Position numbers and translations under genes: made by a program. 62,000 bases of DNA from Lingula anatina (Eukaryota; Brachiopoda; Lingulata; Lingulida; Lingulidae): positions 591,805-653,804 of the forward strand of contig NW_019774736.1 of the NCBI RefSeq assembly GCF_001039355.2, in the 5' to 3' direction. Each line of letters begins with the position of its first letter. The first letter of the stretch is position 1. Of the stretch, positions 10,055 through 23,084 are shown piece by piece. The notes under the pieces were generated by a model, which worked only from the letters and a program-made list of their open reading frames with translations, searched no databases and had not been told where the DNA came from.

Positions 10055-13008
10055 ATGTATTCTATTCGTCGCTGGCTCTATAAACCCAAGGTAAGCCAAG
10101 GGTAACATATTTGTTAGATTTTAACATGGAAAATATCATTGTATGAAATTAACCAAGTAAACTAGACAAAGGTGCCAGATTTGATGTTAAATTGATGATT
10201 AATGTTCATTGTAAGTTACCAGGTTGTCTGCTATTTTAACCTAATTCTGTCATTGTCTGTTTCCAAGATTACGTAAATAATGTTTATTTCACTTCTTAAT
10301 CTTAGGTTACATAAAAAAGTCTATACATAAATTCAGCCTTCACTTGAATCATTTCATTCACTCTCAGCTGTCACAAAGGGGTGGCGCAAGAATCTATAAA
10401 CGTCTTAATACCACATTGAATTGACACCTTTATGATACTGTGCGGCATTATGCTTGACTACCATTGTGAGAAGGAAAAAAAAAATCTCTACATGAAACTT
10501 AGTTCATACAACCATATTAAAACCTCAGGCTTTAACAGTTTAGGGACAACTGATCAGAGCAAAATAAAGTGGATCTACTGCACATGCATTTAATCAGCTA
10601 AAACATTTTTTTTACAGTAATACACCTTATCATGATCATATGAAAAAAGGATACTGATTCTTATCATATTTGATTTACTGCTTCCTATTTACAAATAAAT
10701 ATGTCTGAGTGTAGTTTAAACCATGTTATAGGCCTTACTGCGTAACCTAATGAAAAGAAAGCTCGCTCAAAACACTGGAAGATGAGTTACGTTCTTCTTA
10801 AATCATTGCTCTGTTAAAATTGTTGATGTCTAACTTCTTGCTTAGGAAAGAAAAAAATGGATTCTCTGTGTATCAACAAATAGGTTGCTGTACAAAAATG
10901 AAATCTGTTGATCTAGAACATGTTTGTTGAAGTTAATGGCAATCATCATTGAAACTCAAAAGTTTTCTGTATGAAAGTTAACCTGGCCTAAGAGACCCAT
11001 TCATATGCCCGTTAGGTATGTCAGGAGTATAATCTGATTTTTTTTTCAAAATTTATTGAATAAAAACCAGTTCATAAATAAGTACAGATAAATATTATAT
11101 ACATTTATGATATTATATCTGGCAATCAGAAATTTCTTAAGTACAGTTAACTGATTATTTGATTTTGAATAATCTAATTTTCTGTCAATTTTTTTTATAA
11201 AAGAGAGCAGCATGGTTATCACACTGTGTATACTTGGCAAGCTTTCAAAACTGGAACTCGCTGTGTTTAATCAAGTATTCCAGAAGAATTCAAACGTGTG
11301 ACACCTTGTTGAGATGGTAGAAATATCAGTTATTCTTTTATTGGTGACAGGTGGATTGGGACTAACTAACAAACAGGCAATGCTACCTGAAGAATGTAAT
11401 GCTATAAAGCAGGCTTTGTTTTTTAATATTGTTTACTTAACATCATTGAAGTGTAAATGATTTGTGTGTATGCTCTGCCTGGTTTGTATGGCAATGGGAG
11501 TTTGCTTAGGGAAAAAGAAGCAGTTAATTCACAGGTATCAAAGTTTGGAAAGTCATTTGTTAGCTGTCCTGGTAGGTCTTCAGTTTTTTTGATCCAGATA
11601 TACTGTATGCATGTCAGTTTTCAGTTTTGATTAAATACACACTTACACTTCCTTGTTTCAGAAACTAGCTATGTAAAGCATTCTGTGATTAAGATGGCTT
11701 TAAGAAATACCAGCCTAGGTAAATGATATGTCTTATGATAGGTGCCAAAGATATGACCATATTTATTCTATAAGGAGATATATTTTTGTATATATCTGAA
11801 TACCTATGTACTAATAACTATGCACACATGTATATGTGCTTGATAGGAGTGCTGCTCAGTGTGTAATGGAATGCTTTTTATTTTTAGGAACTATAACTTA
11901 AGACTTGAATTTGACCAGTCAAATATAATTTTAATCAAATAGTTCTTGAGGTGCCTCAGGTTTCCAGTCTTCTGTTGAGGAGAAGGACCATGCCTCAGAT
12001 AAATAGTTCAGTTGATGCACATTTGTTTGTATTTACTGTTCACCAATAAAACAAGTTCTGTTGTTTCATTATTTTAAGTATCTAAGGATTTACCTTGGTA
12101 AATGCATTCTTTAAAAAACTGCATTCCAGAAAACGGACACATCTCTGCTGGCACAGTTTTTCTATGCAGATGAGGAACTTAACTTAGTCGCTGCTGAGTT
12201 GGACAGTTTTGATGGGCGTAAGGATCCCGAGAGATGCACACTGTTGGTGAACCAACTACGCCAGTGCCAGGACCGTGTCCTAGGGATTGTACAGAGGATC
12301 ATGGATGATGCCATACCTCTACAGCGGTCATCAAGGGACTTTCGAGTCAAATTTCCTGATGATGTACTGCAGGAAAGCTTAGCAGGACAGCTATGGTTTG
12401 GTGCAGAGGTAAATTGTTATTTTGGATTATTAATAAAAAATATTAAAAAATTATGAAAAAAATTATTTAAAAATTGACTTAGGCAAAGATATAAAATTCC
12501 TTTTAATTTTGTACTTGGAAATGCCATTGTACCTCTTGTATATTTCTGTTGACAAGTTTGTATTACGTGTATTATGTGGATTTACATATATAAAATTATC
12601 ATTTACTTTTCTCACAGTGTTTGGCAGCAGGGTCTACCATAATGAATAGGGAGGTAGAAAGTATCTCCATGCGACCACTGGCCAAAGCACTGACCAGAAC
12701 CCTTGACCAGCTGAGGGGCATGCTAAGAGACCAATGTCTACGCAATCAGGCAATTTATTCAGATGAGGTGAGTTATAATATTATAGATATATCAAACCTT
12801 CATATAAGAGTGACAGGAGATGGTGAGATTTGAATAAATTTGGATTATTTGTGAGTAGCTCAAGATTTTTTGGAAAAAGATGACATATCATGATCAATTA
12901 TGATGTATAAATTGCAGAAATTGTCAAAATATGCTTAATGGTGAATGAGAATAGACCTATCGCCAAAACTGAACAATATTCAAGTTCTCTAAGGTGGTGT
13001 TTATGGGT

Positions 13009-13041
<33 letters not shown>

Positions 13042-16000
13042 ACACACAGTTATCAATAAAAGAATGCTCACTCAAAATAAGGAAGACCTTGTTGTTTCTC
13101 AAATGTTAACTGTAGATCCACAAGTAATCTCACAGAAGTGATTTTCTGCTAAAAAGGTGTCCATTATTTATGAACATAGTTTCATAATTCCAGTATCCTG
13201 ATTAACATGAAGCATTAACAACTCCTGATTATAAAGGATCCAAGTGTGACCACAAACACTTACTAGTATGATAAAAGCCTTGGGGGAACTGTTTTTGATG
13301 TATAACAATTATTTGAGGTGATGTTTAGGTCAGCTGTTTTCAATTTTAAAAAAAATGCCACTACCCCTAGGTTATGACAATTTGTTCTTTGGCCAAGTCA
13401 GCCAAATCAAGGTTCTGTGATATCTAATTGAAAAAAGATTTGATTTCTGCTTCTGTATAAGGCCAAAACAATTGACAGTAATTTCATGTGATAATGGAGT
13501 GTATCCAGAGATGTGTTGATTACCCAGATGGTGTGATAGCACCTGTTCTTCAGGTGTGATACCTGACACTGTTAATGTAGGAAATCACAGTAAACAGCAT
13601 ATGTGGCATAGAGATGGCATTGGTTCATTGGAATGAAACACCTTGGGCTGGTAGGAATGTAATGTTTCTAGGAGTACTCATTATTGTAGCATTTTGGTTA
13701 AACACTCATTTGCATTTTTCCAGGATGTATTAATCACATTAAGTGTTGGGACATTTGACTGAAGAAATAATGACAATGAGATCCATGTAAATCTATGTGT
13801 GGTTGAGTGTGATTAAGAAAAGGCCACCACTCCTTGTGCAGTTAGGAAGTCGGGGTCCATGAATTATAGTCCTAATTCCTGTCAACTTACCTGTACTTTA
13901 CAGGGGCAGATTTAGGCCGTCTTCTGGGTCTTCCGGAAGACGGTCAGATTTTTAAGTTTACATTGTCCGGTTTTCTGTCGGAAGACGGTAAAAATTGGAG
14001 GATGGATCAACAAAGATAATTTGGAAGACTGTCAGAAAATACCTTTGGATCCGCCCCTGCTTTACATACATTGGAAATAAATTTTTTTGTGTGTGCAGAA
14101 TCTCAAAGAATACAATATTTTAAAAGCATATTATAGATTGAGACACTATGTAAAAACTTTTTCTGTCTCATTTATCAGTTCTTTTTTTGAGATCCTCTGT
14201 ATATCCTGTTCTATCCTCTGTTTTATGGAAATTAATCATCCATCTTTAAGAAAAAAAAAGCTCAGTCATAAACATTATTCAAGGTATGGATGAATAACTG
14301 TGCATTCCTTAAGCCATTTGGACAAGTTGTTTGGAGATTACTCCTTAATGACGTCAGTGAACAAGAACAGTTGAGGCATAATGAACATTGTAAAAGTACT
14401 GTTACATGTCCCAGTGTTATCAGTTACCAGGAAGGGATTAGGGATTTGATATCTGTTGTATTCATCAGTTCACATCATGTGAGGATAAAACTAAAGTGCC
14501 ATTACACGTCTGAGAAGTCATTCAGAAATAAACTTGATGAATGGTTGAATTTAATATCCATTTTCACAGTTACATATTTTGTTGAATTATGTTACCCCTA
14601 AAATGAGTGTTTTTAAATTTATTTTTGTTTATATTTTTTTAAGATAAAAGAATCACTCATCACTTTTGACAGACTTTTTGCTGACTTTGAGCTCAGGTAA
14701 GTTATTACCATGATAGTTCTTTATCATTAGAAAAAAATTATGCTAGTTTGAAACATGTATATGGCATTGTAGTTAAAACTATGCTTTCTTCTAATTTTTG
14801 TCTACAAGTCTAATATTTTGTATTTGTATTGCAGCTATGTAAGTGCAATGGTACCTGTAAAGACAATGAAAGAGTATGACATTTTGCAGGAAGTAACTGT
14901 GCTATTCTGTGAAACTGTGGACAGGTTAGGATCAATTTTCTTTGGGTTTCTGTCTTCACAAGTGGAAGATAGATTTGTATATAATTTACTAAAACTGTTT
15001 TCTAACAGCTTTATCAGTAACGATACCATTATATTTTGATGAGAAAAGTTTGACCTTGATGAATTGAAAAAAAAAATGTACATATCCTTTAGACTTATAC
15101 CTGGATATTGAAAATGATTGACAGAGACTGTTTTTTTATGTAATAGGAAGCCAAGGAGAACCTCATACCTTTCAGTCATGCACTACTATCTGATCTGTGT
15201 TTACCTGTAATTTCAGGGCTCTAAAGGTTGAGCTGCTGACCCAGGACATGATAGATGACTATGACCCTGCTTTGATGTTTACAATTCCAAGGTTGGCCAT
15301 AGTGTGGTAAGTATGATAAAGCTTACACTGATATATGGTTCTCTTAAAGTGCATTATTTCTTGGAAACATTTCTTTATTATTTACAATATTATTTGCAGT
15401 AGATAAATAAAGCACATACCTGCGTGTTACTTTTAGCATTATTTTTTTATTTAAATTTCATTGGTTAACAGTTGGTTAAAGGTGATTATCCTCTGCATAT
15501 ACTTAAGAAAAATTTGTACACTGGCTTACGTCTAGAATTTCAATTTGTAAAGATAAATGACAGTTTAATATCATTTCTCTTTAAAGTAAAAAAAAATATA
15601 AACTAGTGCATCTTTCTACCTGCTGTTACATACACCATACTTATTTTGTGTGTGATTACGTTAATCCATTTATTTATTATTAAACAGGTGTTCTGATAAA
15701 CATTTTTTGTTGTGGTAAAAGGTTTTCATTGTTTGCTTTTAGTGGCTTGGTGATATATCCTGATGGCCCTCTAAACCCACTCCAAGAACCCAAGTCAATG
15801 TCTGAGATGTACAGACCATTCCAAACTCTTTTGCTCAAGATTAGGTAATAAAAAAAGTAAAACTGTTGTGTGTCTAGGTAATGGTTATTTAAGGAAGAGA
15901 AAGGGTTCATAAATACAAGTTATTTTATGTTGTGCACCTTATAAAACTGTGGTACAAAGTTTAAAAAATTTGTTGAACAAGATATAGCATGAGGTGGCTG

Positions 16001-19000
16001 AAGCATTATGAAATGAGTTCCATGCTATGTTGATGTTCTTCATCTTTGGATAAATGGTTACTGGCATAATAAATAGTTATGACCTGACATTTGATTCTTA
16101 TATATTTTTATACAATGAAGACCAGGCACTGAAACTTTCTTTACAAGCACAAAAAGGGTTTTTTGTTGTGTTGAAGTATGAAAATCCTTCTTTCAGGGAA
16201 CTTCTGTGGACATTGACATCAGATGAGTTGTTTTCTCTGGAAAAGGCTCTCTGTAGTTCAGAGGAACCAGGTCTGTATAGACCAGTGGAACATGTATTCT
16301 CAGACTCCAACACTTCCTCAGTTGAACAATCACCATCCAAGGGGAAAAGTGGTGCTTCAGGGAAGACCGAAAAGAAAAAGTCAAAGAAAGAGCAGAACAC
16401 TAAGCCTGAAAAGGAAGAGGACAATGACGCAGATACTGAGAGCTCAGAAGAGAACCATGACAGTATAGGAGCCCTGGGGATGACCCAGTCTCCCTCTACA
16501 CAGACTGTGATAGCCAACCCTAGTTATCCTCCAGAGCAGACTGCTGGGGGTGGGGCTGACTCTACAGAAGGAGCCTCTGGGGAACAGCAGCAGGTCACTG
16601 GAGCTCAGAATGGGGTTACAAGTGAACATTTGGCACCTAAACAATCACAGGACCTTGATGCTGCTGATGCAGGGACACAGTGCTCAAAGTGTTCTGGGAA
16701 TGCAGAGAGCAGACGGCACAGGCGACACAGGAGAGGAAGTGGAGGAAAGGGGGAGAAGCACAGTGGGTCAGAGAGCAACAGGAAAAAGAGGGCTGCTAAA
16801 AGGAATCAGAGCACCCAGACTGGTATTGAATCTGAACGTGAGAGAGCTAGCAGTGGTGGCTCTAATCATGGTGCTGGGGGGTCTCGGACTACAACATCCA
16901 GACAAAACAGCAGAGGCAGCACCATGAGTGAGGAAATGCATCGAGTTTGTGAACAGGTAGTTGGCGAGCTTTTGTCTGATGCAAACAGGAGAATTGTGCG
17001 TAGTTCATCTGCCTCTCAGTATGGGGCTCCCCAGTTTAACTTTCATTTGCCTGTGAATACCAGTCCCAGAACTTCAGCAGAATCTGGGCAATCCTCTGAT
17101 GCTGATACTCCCAGGACTGTGATATATGTAGGGGACAGCATTCAACAAATGTCAGATATATCAGAAGAAAATTCCTATGTTAATAAGGATGATGTCTTTG
17201 AGGATATGGATACTAAAAGCACTGAGATGGAAATTGTAGAAGAGCAGGCAGGCAGGAAATCAGAAAGTGAAGTTCCTATGCATACATCTAGTTCCACCTC
17301 CAGCCACAGTAAAAAACGCTCAAAAGAACAGAACACTAACAAAAGTGAAAACATGTCAAAAACTGAAGTTCATAAGAACTCCCACAGCAGTCAGCAACCT
17401 CGAAAATCTAGTAAAAAAGACAGTAAGAATCAAACAATCGACTCAACCAATCCAAAGCCTAGCTGCCCTAGAGTGCAGAGACTGCAGTATTCAGATGACT
17501 GCAGTGAGACCAGTAGCTGCTCTACATGTAGCACAAGTAGTGAATACGACAATGTTGGGAGTGACTATGACAACTTGATGAGGTATGTTGCAACAGTTCT
17601 GTAAACACATTTTGTAAAGAGTGCAAATATATGAAATATGCAAGCAGTTTGCAAATTGTTTACTTTCATGAATGCAAATGGAGGCTTGGGAGTGTTTTGA
17701 AAAAAGCACATCTGGTCACTTGTTTGAATTCTTTTCTTGCCACTTTCAGCAGCACCAGTGATACCAGCTCCTACAACTCTGAGAGTCAGGATGATGAGGA
17801 GATAGCTCTGGCTATCCAAGCAGCTGAGCTTGCGTCTCGCAATGAAGCACGTCTGAGATTTAAGAGCAGCACTGACCTCATCCACAGACTGTTTGTGTGC
17901 ATCTCAGGTAATGATTAATAACCATGAAGAATGGAATGATTTGCCTCTGATATATAAATATCCTAGTGAACATGTAAACTTTCAGATTAGTGTGAAAACT
18001 TGGGGCTTCCATTGGCTTTAGAAACATGACCAAAAGTTCTTATTGTTCCTCAGCAACTGAATGAAATGTAGTTGTTTCTTCTCTTATGTCACTAAGCGGT
18101 ACTTGAAAAATTTATTCCGTCACTATGAACAATATGGCCCTCAAATTCTTCAGAAACTTGCATTTTGTGTGTGTTAGTTTCCAGTTTTGTTTATTCTTTT
18201 AGACCATGTGTTAAACTCATTATTGAAAATTTCCAGGAGTTGCTGACCAGCTCCAGACAAACTATGCTAGTGACTTGAGGAATGTGTTGCGGGCAGTATT
18301 TGAGGTCCACTCCTCTGAGCCCCTAGTCAGGGTGGACAGTGCCGAGGAGGTGACCGAAGACATTCGCAGTGACAACAGTGACTCTCTAGAGGACAGATCT
18401 GATGGCTCTGATGGGGACAGAGATAATGAGGAAGAGGATGTGATCACTCCTACTGCGTCCAGTCCCCCTGAAAACAGTCCAGAGAGGAACATTGACGAGA
18501 GACCTGCACAGGGTATTTCTTCTTTCAGTATTCTGAATAACATCTTGGGTGCTCCTTTTATTGTGAGGTCATACATGTTTTGTTGCCCACCTGAAGCATA
18601 CCTGTACTTAAAAAGAGCAACATGTACCTAATTTTCTTTAGGCTTTTTAACCAAAAATGAATTGTTGATGCAGAATTCAGTTTGCTGTATGTTGTAATAA
18701 TTTGCTCCAGATCCACCTCCCTGGGTACCTGATGAGCTGGCACCACACTGTACCTCTTGCAAGGTGCCCTTCTCCTTTGTGCGCCGGCGCCACCACTGCA
18801 GGAACTGTGGAAAGGTAATGCTATGCTTGACTGAACTTCTACAGTGAAGATAACTTGCTGTATTTTAACCCTAAATCCAATTACTTGGGCTTTATGTTAT
18901 AGGCCAAACAGGGTTATTTTGGTCCAATAATATTTTTGTTAGTTTTTATTCAAAATGTTGAAATAAGCAAAACAACCGATTTAAGCTATTTATAATTAAT

Positions 19001-19304
19001 TTGATTTTTTCTTGAAGAATTATCTCCTGTAGTGGCCAAAACATTTTACTTCCTGTTTTGATGGTATTCAAGTACATCAATTATCAGCAAGATGAAGGTT
19101 GAGACCCCATCCTGAAAAATAAACGAAACAACATAAATATATCTAATGGTAATATTTAATTCATTCATCTTCTTATTTCAGATATTCTGTGCAAGATGTT
19201 CTCCCAATTCGGTTCCTCTGCCCCACTATGGCCATGCCAGACCTGTGAGGATCTGTAACAGGTGCTTTATGTTCCAGGTCACACCTTTCATGGTGGAGAA
19301 CTGA
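10055..19304 (+). CDS. ZFYVE28: LST2/ZFYVE28 homologue (lateral signaling target protein 2, FYVE finger), 12 exons
   Basis: Exons: 10055-10090, 12130-12408, 12618-12767, 14644-14696, 14835-14924, 15217-15306, 15743-15844, 16197-17582, 17750-17907, 18237-18512, 18711-18814, 19182-19304. All introns are GT-AG and phases agree, giving 948 residues. Residues 1-290 follow the conserved LST2 N-terminal region ([32 protein letters not shown]). Residues about 290-755 (exon 8 and start of exon 9) are a Ser/Glu/Lys-rich, probably disordered linker. A second conserved block, [20 protein letters not shown], straddles exons 9 and 10. The FYVE finger (about 876-945) has WVPD, RRRHHC, four CxxC pairs giving all eight zinc ligands, and RICNRC. 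Family knowledge: LST2 binds PI3P on endosomes and negatively regulates EGF-receptor signalling; monoubiquitination at human Lys87 releases it. Lys86 here (12349-12351) aligns with that site. Start chosen by homology. Confidence 0.95.
10591..10840 (+). repeat. second copy of the LST2 promoter-proximal segment, in intron 1
   Basis: This stretch aligns along about 250 bp with 9767-10016: shared words include GATTCTTATCA, GATTTACTGCTTC, AATATGTCTGAGT, AAAACACTG and TTAAATCATTGCT. Similarity stops before the position equivalent to exon 1, so the coding exon was not copied. The two copies are about 824 bp apart in the same orientation and are visibly diverged, so the duplication is not recent. Confidence 0.8.
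13012..13048. repeat. (TG)n microsatellite followed by (CA)n
   Basis: A TG run of about 14 units passes through TA into a short ACACACA run, so the tract is self-complementary. It lies in LST2 intron 3. Confidence 0.9.
13901..14059. mobile_element. hAT-type MITE, 159 bp, in LST2 intron 3
   Basis: The left end starts CAGGGGCAGATTTAGG and the right end in reverse complement starts CAGGGGCGGATCCAAAG. The five bases CTTTA flank the element directly on both sides (13896-13900 and 14060-14064), read as a target-site duplication. The interior holds repeated GTCTTCCGGAAGAC-like palindromes and no ORF. The CAGGGGC terminus is typical of hAT elements, whose target duplication is more often 8 bp, so the five-base repeat leaves the superfamily slightly open. 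Confidence 0.75.
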
Positions 19305-20309
19305 ACAATTTACTGTGGACTATCTTGCATTTACTCCTGTCCATGAATCAAAGTTTTCATACTGGTGCCCTAAAGTGCTATTGATTTAAATTCTTACATC
19401 ATCATGGTGTGATTCTTGGACTTGTGGTTGTGTTCTCTACTGTGGACATGCGAACAACATTCACTTGTTACTTCTGTGGAAGTGGAAGATGGTATTTTTC
19501 AGCTGTGAAGATTCTGCAGTCTTGTCTGGCACAGACAAGAAATGATCCCTGTGTTGAAGGTTTAGAACAAAGTGGAGGAAATTCATGGGTTTATTTCTGA
19601 TTTTATTTTATGAGCATTAGTTGGGAAATGATAATTCTGACAACATGCGAGAGACTTACAATGTTATCACTAAGCTGTGATTGTGTGATAATTCTAGCTT
19701 GGACACATTGTTTTATATTGACAGTTTCACTAAGAAGACATTTTATGAAAAACCTATGCTGCATTTCAGTTAAAACTATATGGTATTGTTTTTTAAATAT
19801 ATTATATTTCTAATATTATATAGGCATTATATAATAGCCGATATCTTCATCGATATTTTGTCACTTTTTTTGGTTTTAACTCCTGGAAAAGGCAGTGGGA
19901 CAGTTACTTATTTTAACCAATTGGAATAATTGTGGGTATATTACATGTTACATATAGATTGTGATATTGCCTGTAACATTTTCTTTCAACAAAGCTAGTT
20001 GCTTCTTTTAACTGCTTAAAAGGGAACTTCACAGAAAGTTTGGACAAGCTTGTATTACTCTCTGACATCTTGAGTACATATAGTTGTTATTCCAACTTAC
20101 TTTTCTTTTTTAGCCCTGATACTGCATGACAGTTACAATTAATTCTTGGATTAGTTGTCACACTGGCTGTGAAGGCTACCCATCCTAGTTAATTTTATAT
20201 CTAAATTTCAGTATATTGTATTTTGACACTTGTAGGGCATTTAAGGTGAGAGACTACAACAGTTTGGAAGATTTCCAAGGAAAAAAATTTAATCTTGCAC
20301 TGGACTTTT

Positions 20310-20315
20310 AATAAA
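20310..20315 (+). promoter_or_regulatory. candidate poly(A) signal of LST2
   Basis: AATAAA about 1.0 kb after the LST2 stop codon. It is the first canonical hexamer I see downstream on this strand. Assignment is by position only. Confidence 0.4.
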
Positions 20316-20421
20316 GCGGCAGTCCAGCTGCAGAGGAGGGCTGAGAATGAATCTATCCCACATCTGGGACTGGACCGTTAAGTACACATCTATGATTCAT
20401 GTAATTTATCCAGTTAATTAT

Positions 20422-20834
20422 TATATTTTTATTCACTATGTTGTCTATAATTTTATTTTATTCAAACATTTCAGTTGTGTAAGCTTTCAGTTTTGCCAGA
20501 ATAATAGGAGTCTGTGCACACACCTGGCCTGTCATGTGACCAGCTGTGTAGGTTACAGACATGTATTTCTCTGTTGAAAACCACTAGTACAGATCCCAAA
20601 GGATAGTTGGTATTTTAATCTGTTAGTTCATTATTAGATATATTTTTTCCTATTATGTGACATCACGCTACTGGATAAATGGGGGGCATTCACTCTCAAT
20701 TTGGAAGGTTTTAGTCTGGAAAATAGAGATTGATGTATATATTTTATCCACTACTATGTCTATGATTTGATTGTATCCTAACTTTCCAGTTGTGTAAGCT
20801 GTCAGTTTTGCCAGAATAATAGGAAAGTCTGTGT
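20422..20834 (+). repeat. local direct duplication, about 95 bp, copies 316 bp apart
   Basis: Segments 20422-20516 and 20738-20834 share CAGTTGTGTAAGC, TCAGTTTTGCCAGAATAATA and TCTGTG in the same order, with a looser match in the AT-rich part before them. It is a second local duplication at the LST2 locus, after the promoter-region one. Confidence 0.7.
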
Positions 20835-21658
20835 CAATTTTCACAAGTGTTCATAAGTGGTCAGATTTCTCTGCTGGCCTCCCTTGGTATTAGGGTGTGG
20901 ACTTGTTCCACACAGATGCCCTTCAACCTTGTAGATGAGTAGGGTGGAAGAGTGTGAAGGGGTTTCAATTTTTTAAAATTTGATTTTAAGTGAAAATGAT
21001 ATCTACTGTGTAGAGAGAATTAAGTAATAATAAGTAATAATGGTTTTGGTTGATACATGATCTGCATCACAAAAACATTTTCTAGTCACTAGAACAAGAT
21101 CAGTGTGAAGTGTAATATAAAGATTTAAATTCAATATATTTGAGTGGACTTCAAAAACAAAATCAGATCGGGTTTTATAAGTTAGCCAATATTTTAGTTT
21201 AAACAATTGGAATAAAAGATAAAGACATGCCACACAAACTATTTTACCATAAATGTTTAAAATTCACAAGGCATGGGTTTTTATTGTTCAATTTTCAATG
21301 TGAATATGAAATCATGATCGATATCATGCATTGTGCACTCTAAGGAACTGTACTTTCATTATATGTCCAGTATTATCTCAAGTCACATGGAAAAAGAACA
21401 AAACTGAAGGTGAAAATGCATAACAGTAAAATGAAATGAATATTGATCTGTGGGGACAAAACATTCCTGTGGCTTTCTTTGTCATTCAGCTTACCCTACT
21501 TACACATGCAGTGTCTTGATATTATCATACCATGGCATTTATCAGCAGTAACTCCTAGAAATGCAGTTGAAGAGGAGTTTTTGTTGTTACTAAAAATGGC
21601 ATATTTGATAAAAATAAAAATAAACTAGAGGATCAGAGAGGCGATACCGCCTCCGAAT

Positions 21659-23084
21659 ATTGTACCACCAGCTGGAGCAAGCGCATTCGTATAGACCCCC
21701 ACATACACAAAATCAGGGACACAGCCACCAGTTTTGTGCTTGACAAGCTGTAAAAATGCAATCAACAAGAATTTTTAAACTATTGCAAAAAATATATATG
21801 GTACAATCAAATTTAAGTTCTTTGTAAGATAGGTCAAGGGTCAATTTCAAGGTCACAGAAAATTGCCAGTATATGACTTCCTATTCAAGTTCAAGAGTAA
21901 CTATGGACCTATCTCTGTCAAGTTTGAAGTTAAAAGAGAAAGAAATTAGCAGAGTTCACTTCATGATAAAAAGTAGGTCAAAGGTCAATTTCAAGGTCAC
22001 ACTTAGATTGCCAGTATAGGACTTCCTATTCAAGTTCAATAGTAACTATGGACCTATCTCTGCCAGTTTTGGAGATAAAAGGGACTAAATGTTATAATTT
22101 TGGAGTTACCATAATGTGCCTTAAATTTCGTACAGAAAAAATTAATTAAAATAAAGAAAATGTCATTTTGGTCAAAATTCTTGAAATAGGAGGTGCTCTG
22201 AAGTTTCAGAAGTTCAAATTTGATGAAATAATGTCATTTTTGAACACAAGTTGTCTGCTTTGCCAAGCCTTATGTTTTATTTTTCCAGAGTTCAAAATTT
22301 ATTATCCATTACCGTACTGCACATTTTGCTTTTACCACCAATATGTACTTTTTGATACAGCGTAACTCGAAAACCGTATGGAATACAAAAAAACCGAGAC
22401 CACCTCCAGTGTTGGGCTTTACATGCTCTACAAAATGCAAAAAAGAATGGGTCTCTAGCATTAACGGTTCCCGAATTAGAGACAGTTTTCAGTTTCGGTA
22501 TCTTATGGCCGCTACTCCCGTGAAAATGCACCGATTGACCCCAAATTCATGGAGATGAAAGATGACCTGAAGGGTAACACTTTCCAATAATATTATTGGT
22601 TAAGTCTGTGTAGTGTCTGAATAACAGGGCAAAAAAATTTTTTTTCGTAAAAAATTTCATTTTTTTGAAAATTTTGGCCCATTTGACCTTGAAGTAAAGG
22701 TCAAAGGTCAAATCCAAGGGTATATTTGAAATCTACACATATGACTTTTGGAAAGCCGTCTATAGAAATTTTTCCCATAACTCCTTCCGTAGGGTAGATA
22801 ATTAGCATTTAATTTTGCCATTTTTAGACAAGGGTGCATTGTAATGAGTGCCACACCCAGACCCCAATACCGACAAAGCCCAAATTTTACGTGGAACGAG
22901 TTGAGATTATAGGTGACCTAAATCCATGAGATGGGTACGGGGGCCCTTACCGTCTAGGAGGAGAAGCGGTAACGGTAGCCGTCCGGCGGAGCCGGCGGAG
23001 CCGGCGGAGCTGGCGGAGCCGGCGGAACGATCCGGACGGGACCGAAACCATGTGTACCGCCAGCGCTAACGCTGGTGGTACAAT
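21659..23084. mobile_element. repeat element with short inverted ends and AGGTCA half-site clusters
   Basis: ATTGTACCACCAGC at 21659-21672 is repeated inverted at 23071-23084, and the right end is the 38-bp hairpin also found at 7171-7208. Inside is a two-copy tandem repeat with a period of about 145 bp (roughly 21829-22100). Six AGGTCA words and one TGACCT occur at 21831, 21850, 21975, 21982, 21994, 22684, 22698 and 22705, counting one AGGGTCA variant separately; two adjacent pairs form DR1 spacing. The right part turns GC-rich (22984-23028). No transposase or reverse transcriptase ORF is visible, and I found no target duplication, so the outer limits are provisional. Confidence 0.5.
22984..23028. 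repeat. GC-rich 9-bp minisatellite, five units
   Basis: The unit CGGCGGAGC repeats about five times with one C/T change. It is strikingly GC-rich against its AT-rich surroundings and lies just inside the right hairpin of the 21659-23084 element. Confidence 0.85.

Larger units (their letters stand above)
19305..21658. other. LST2 3' untranslated region and 3' flank
   Basis: No further coding exon is visible. The first good poly(A) signal is AATAAA at 20310-20315, which would give a 3' UTR of about 1 kb. Beyond it lies a pair of similar segments (20422-20516 and 20738-20834). Confidence 0.5.

Noticed and set aside
16054-16196. Extension of the LST2 exon 8 frame upstream to an ATG at 16054.
   Set aside because: LST2 homology begins exactly at the TTTCAG acceptor before 16197, and the preceding exons splice to it in phase. 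The upstream part is intron.
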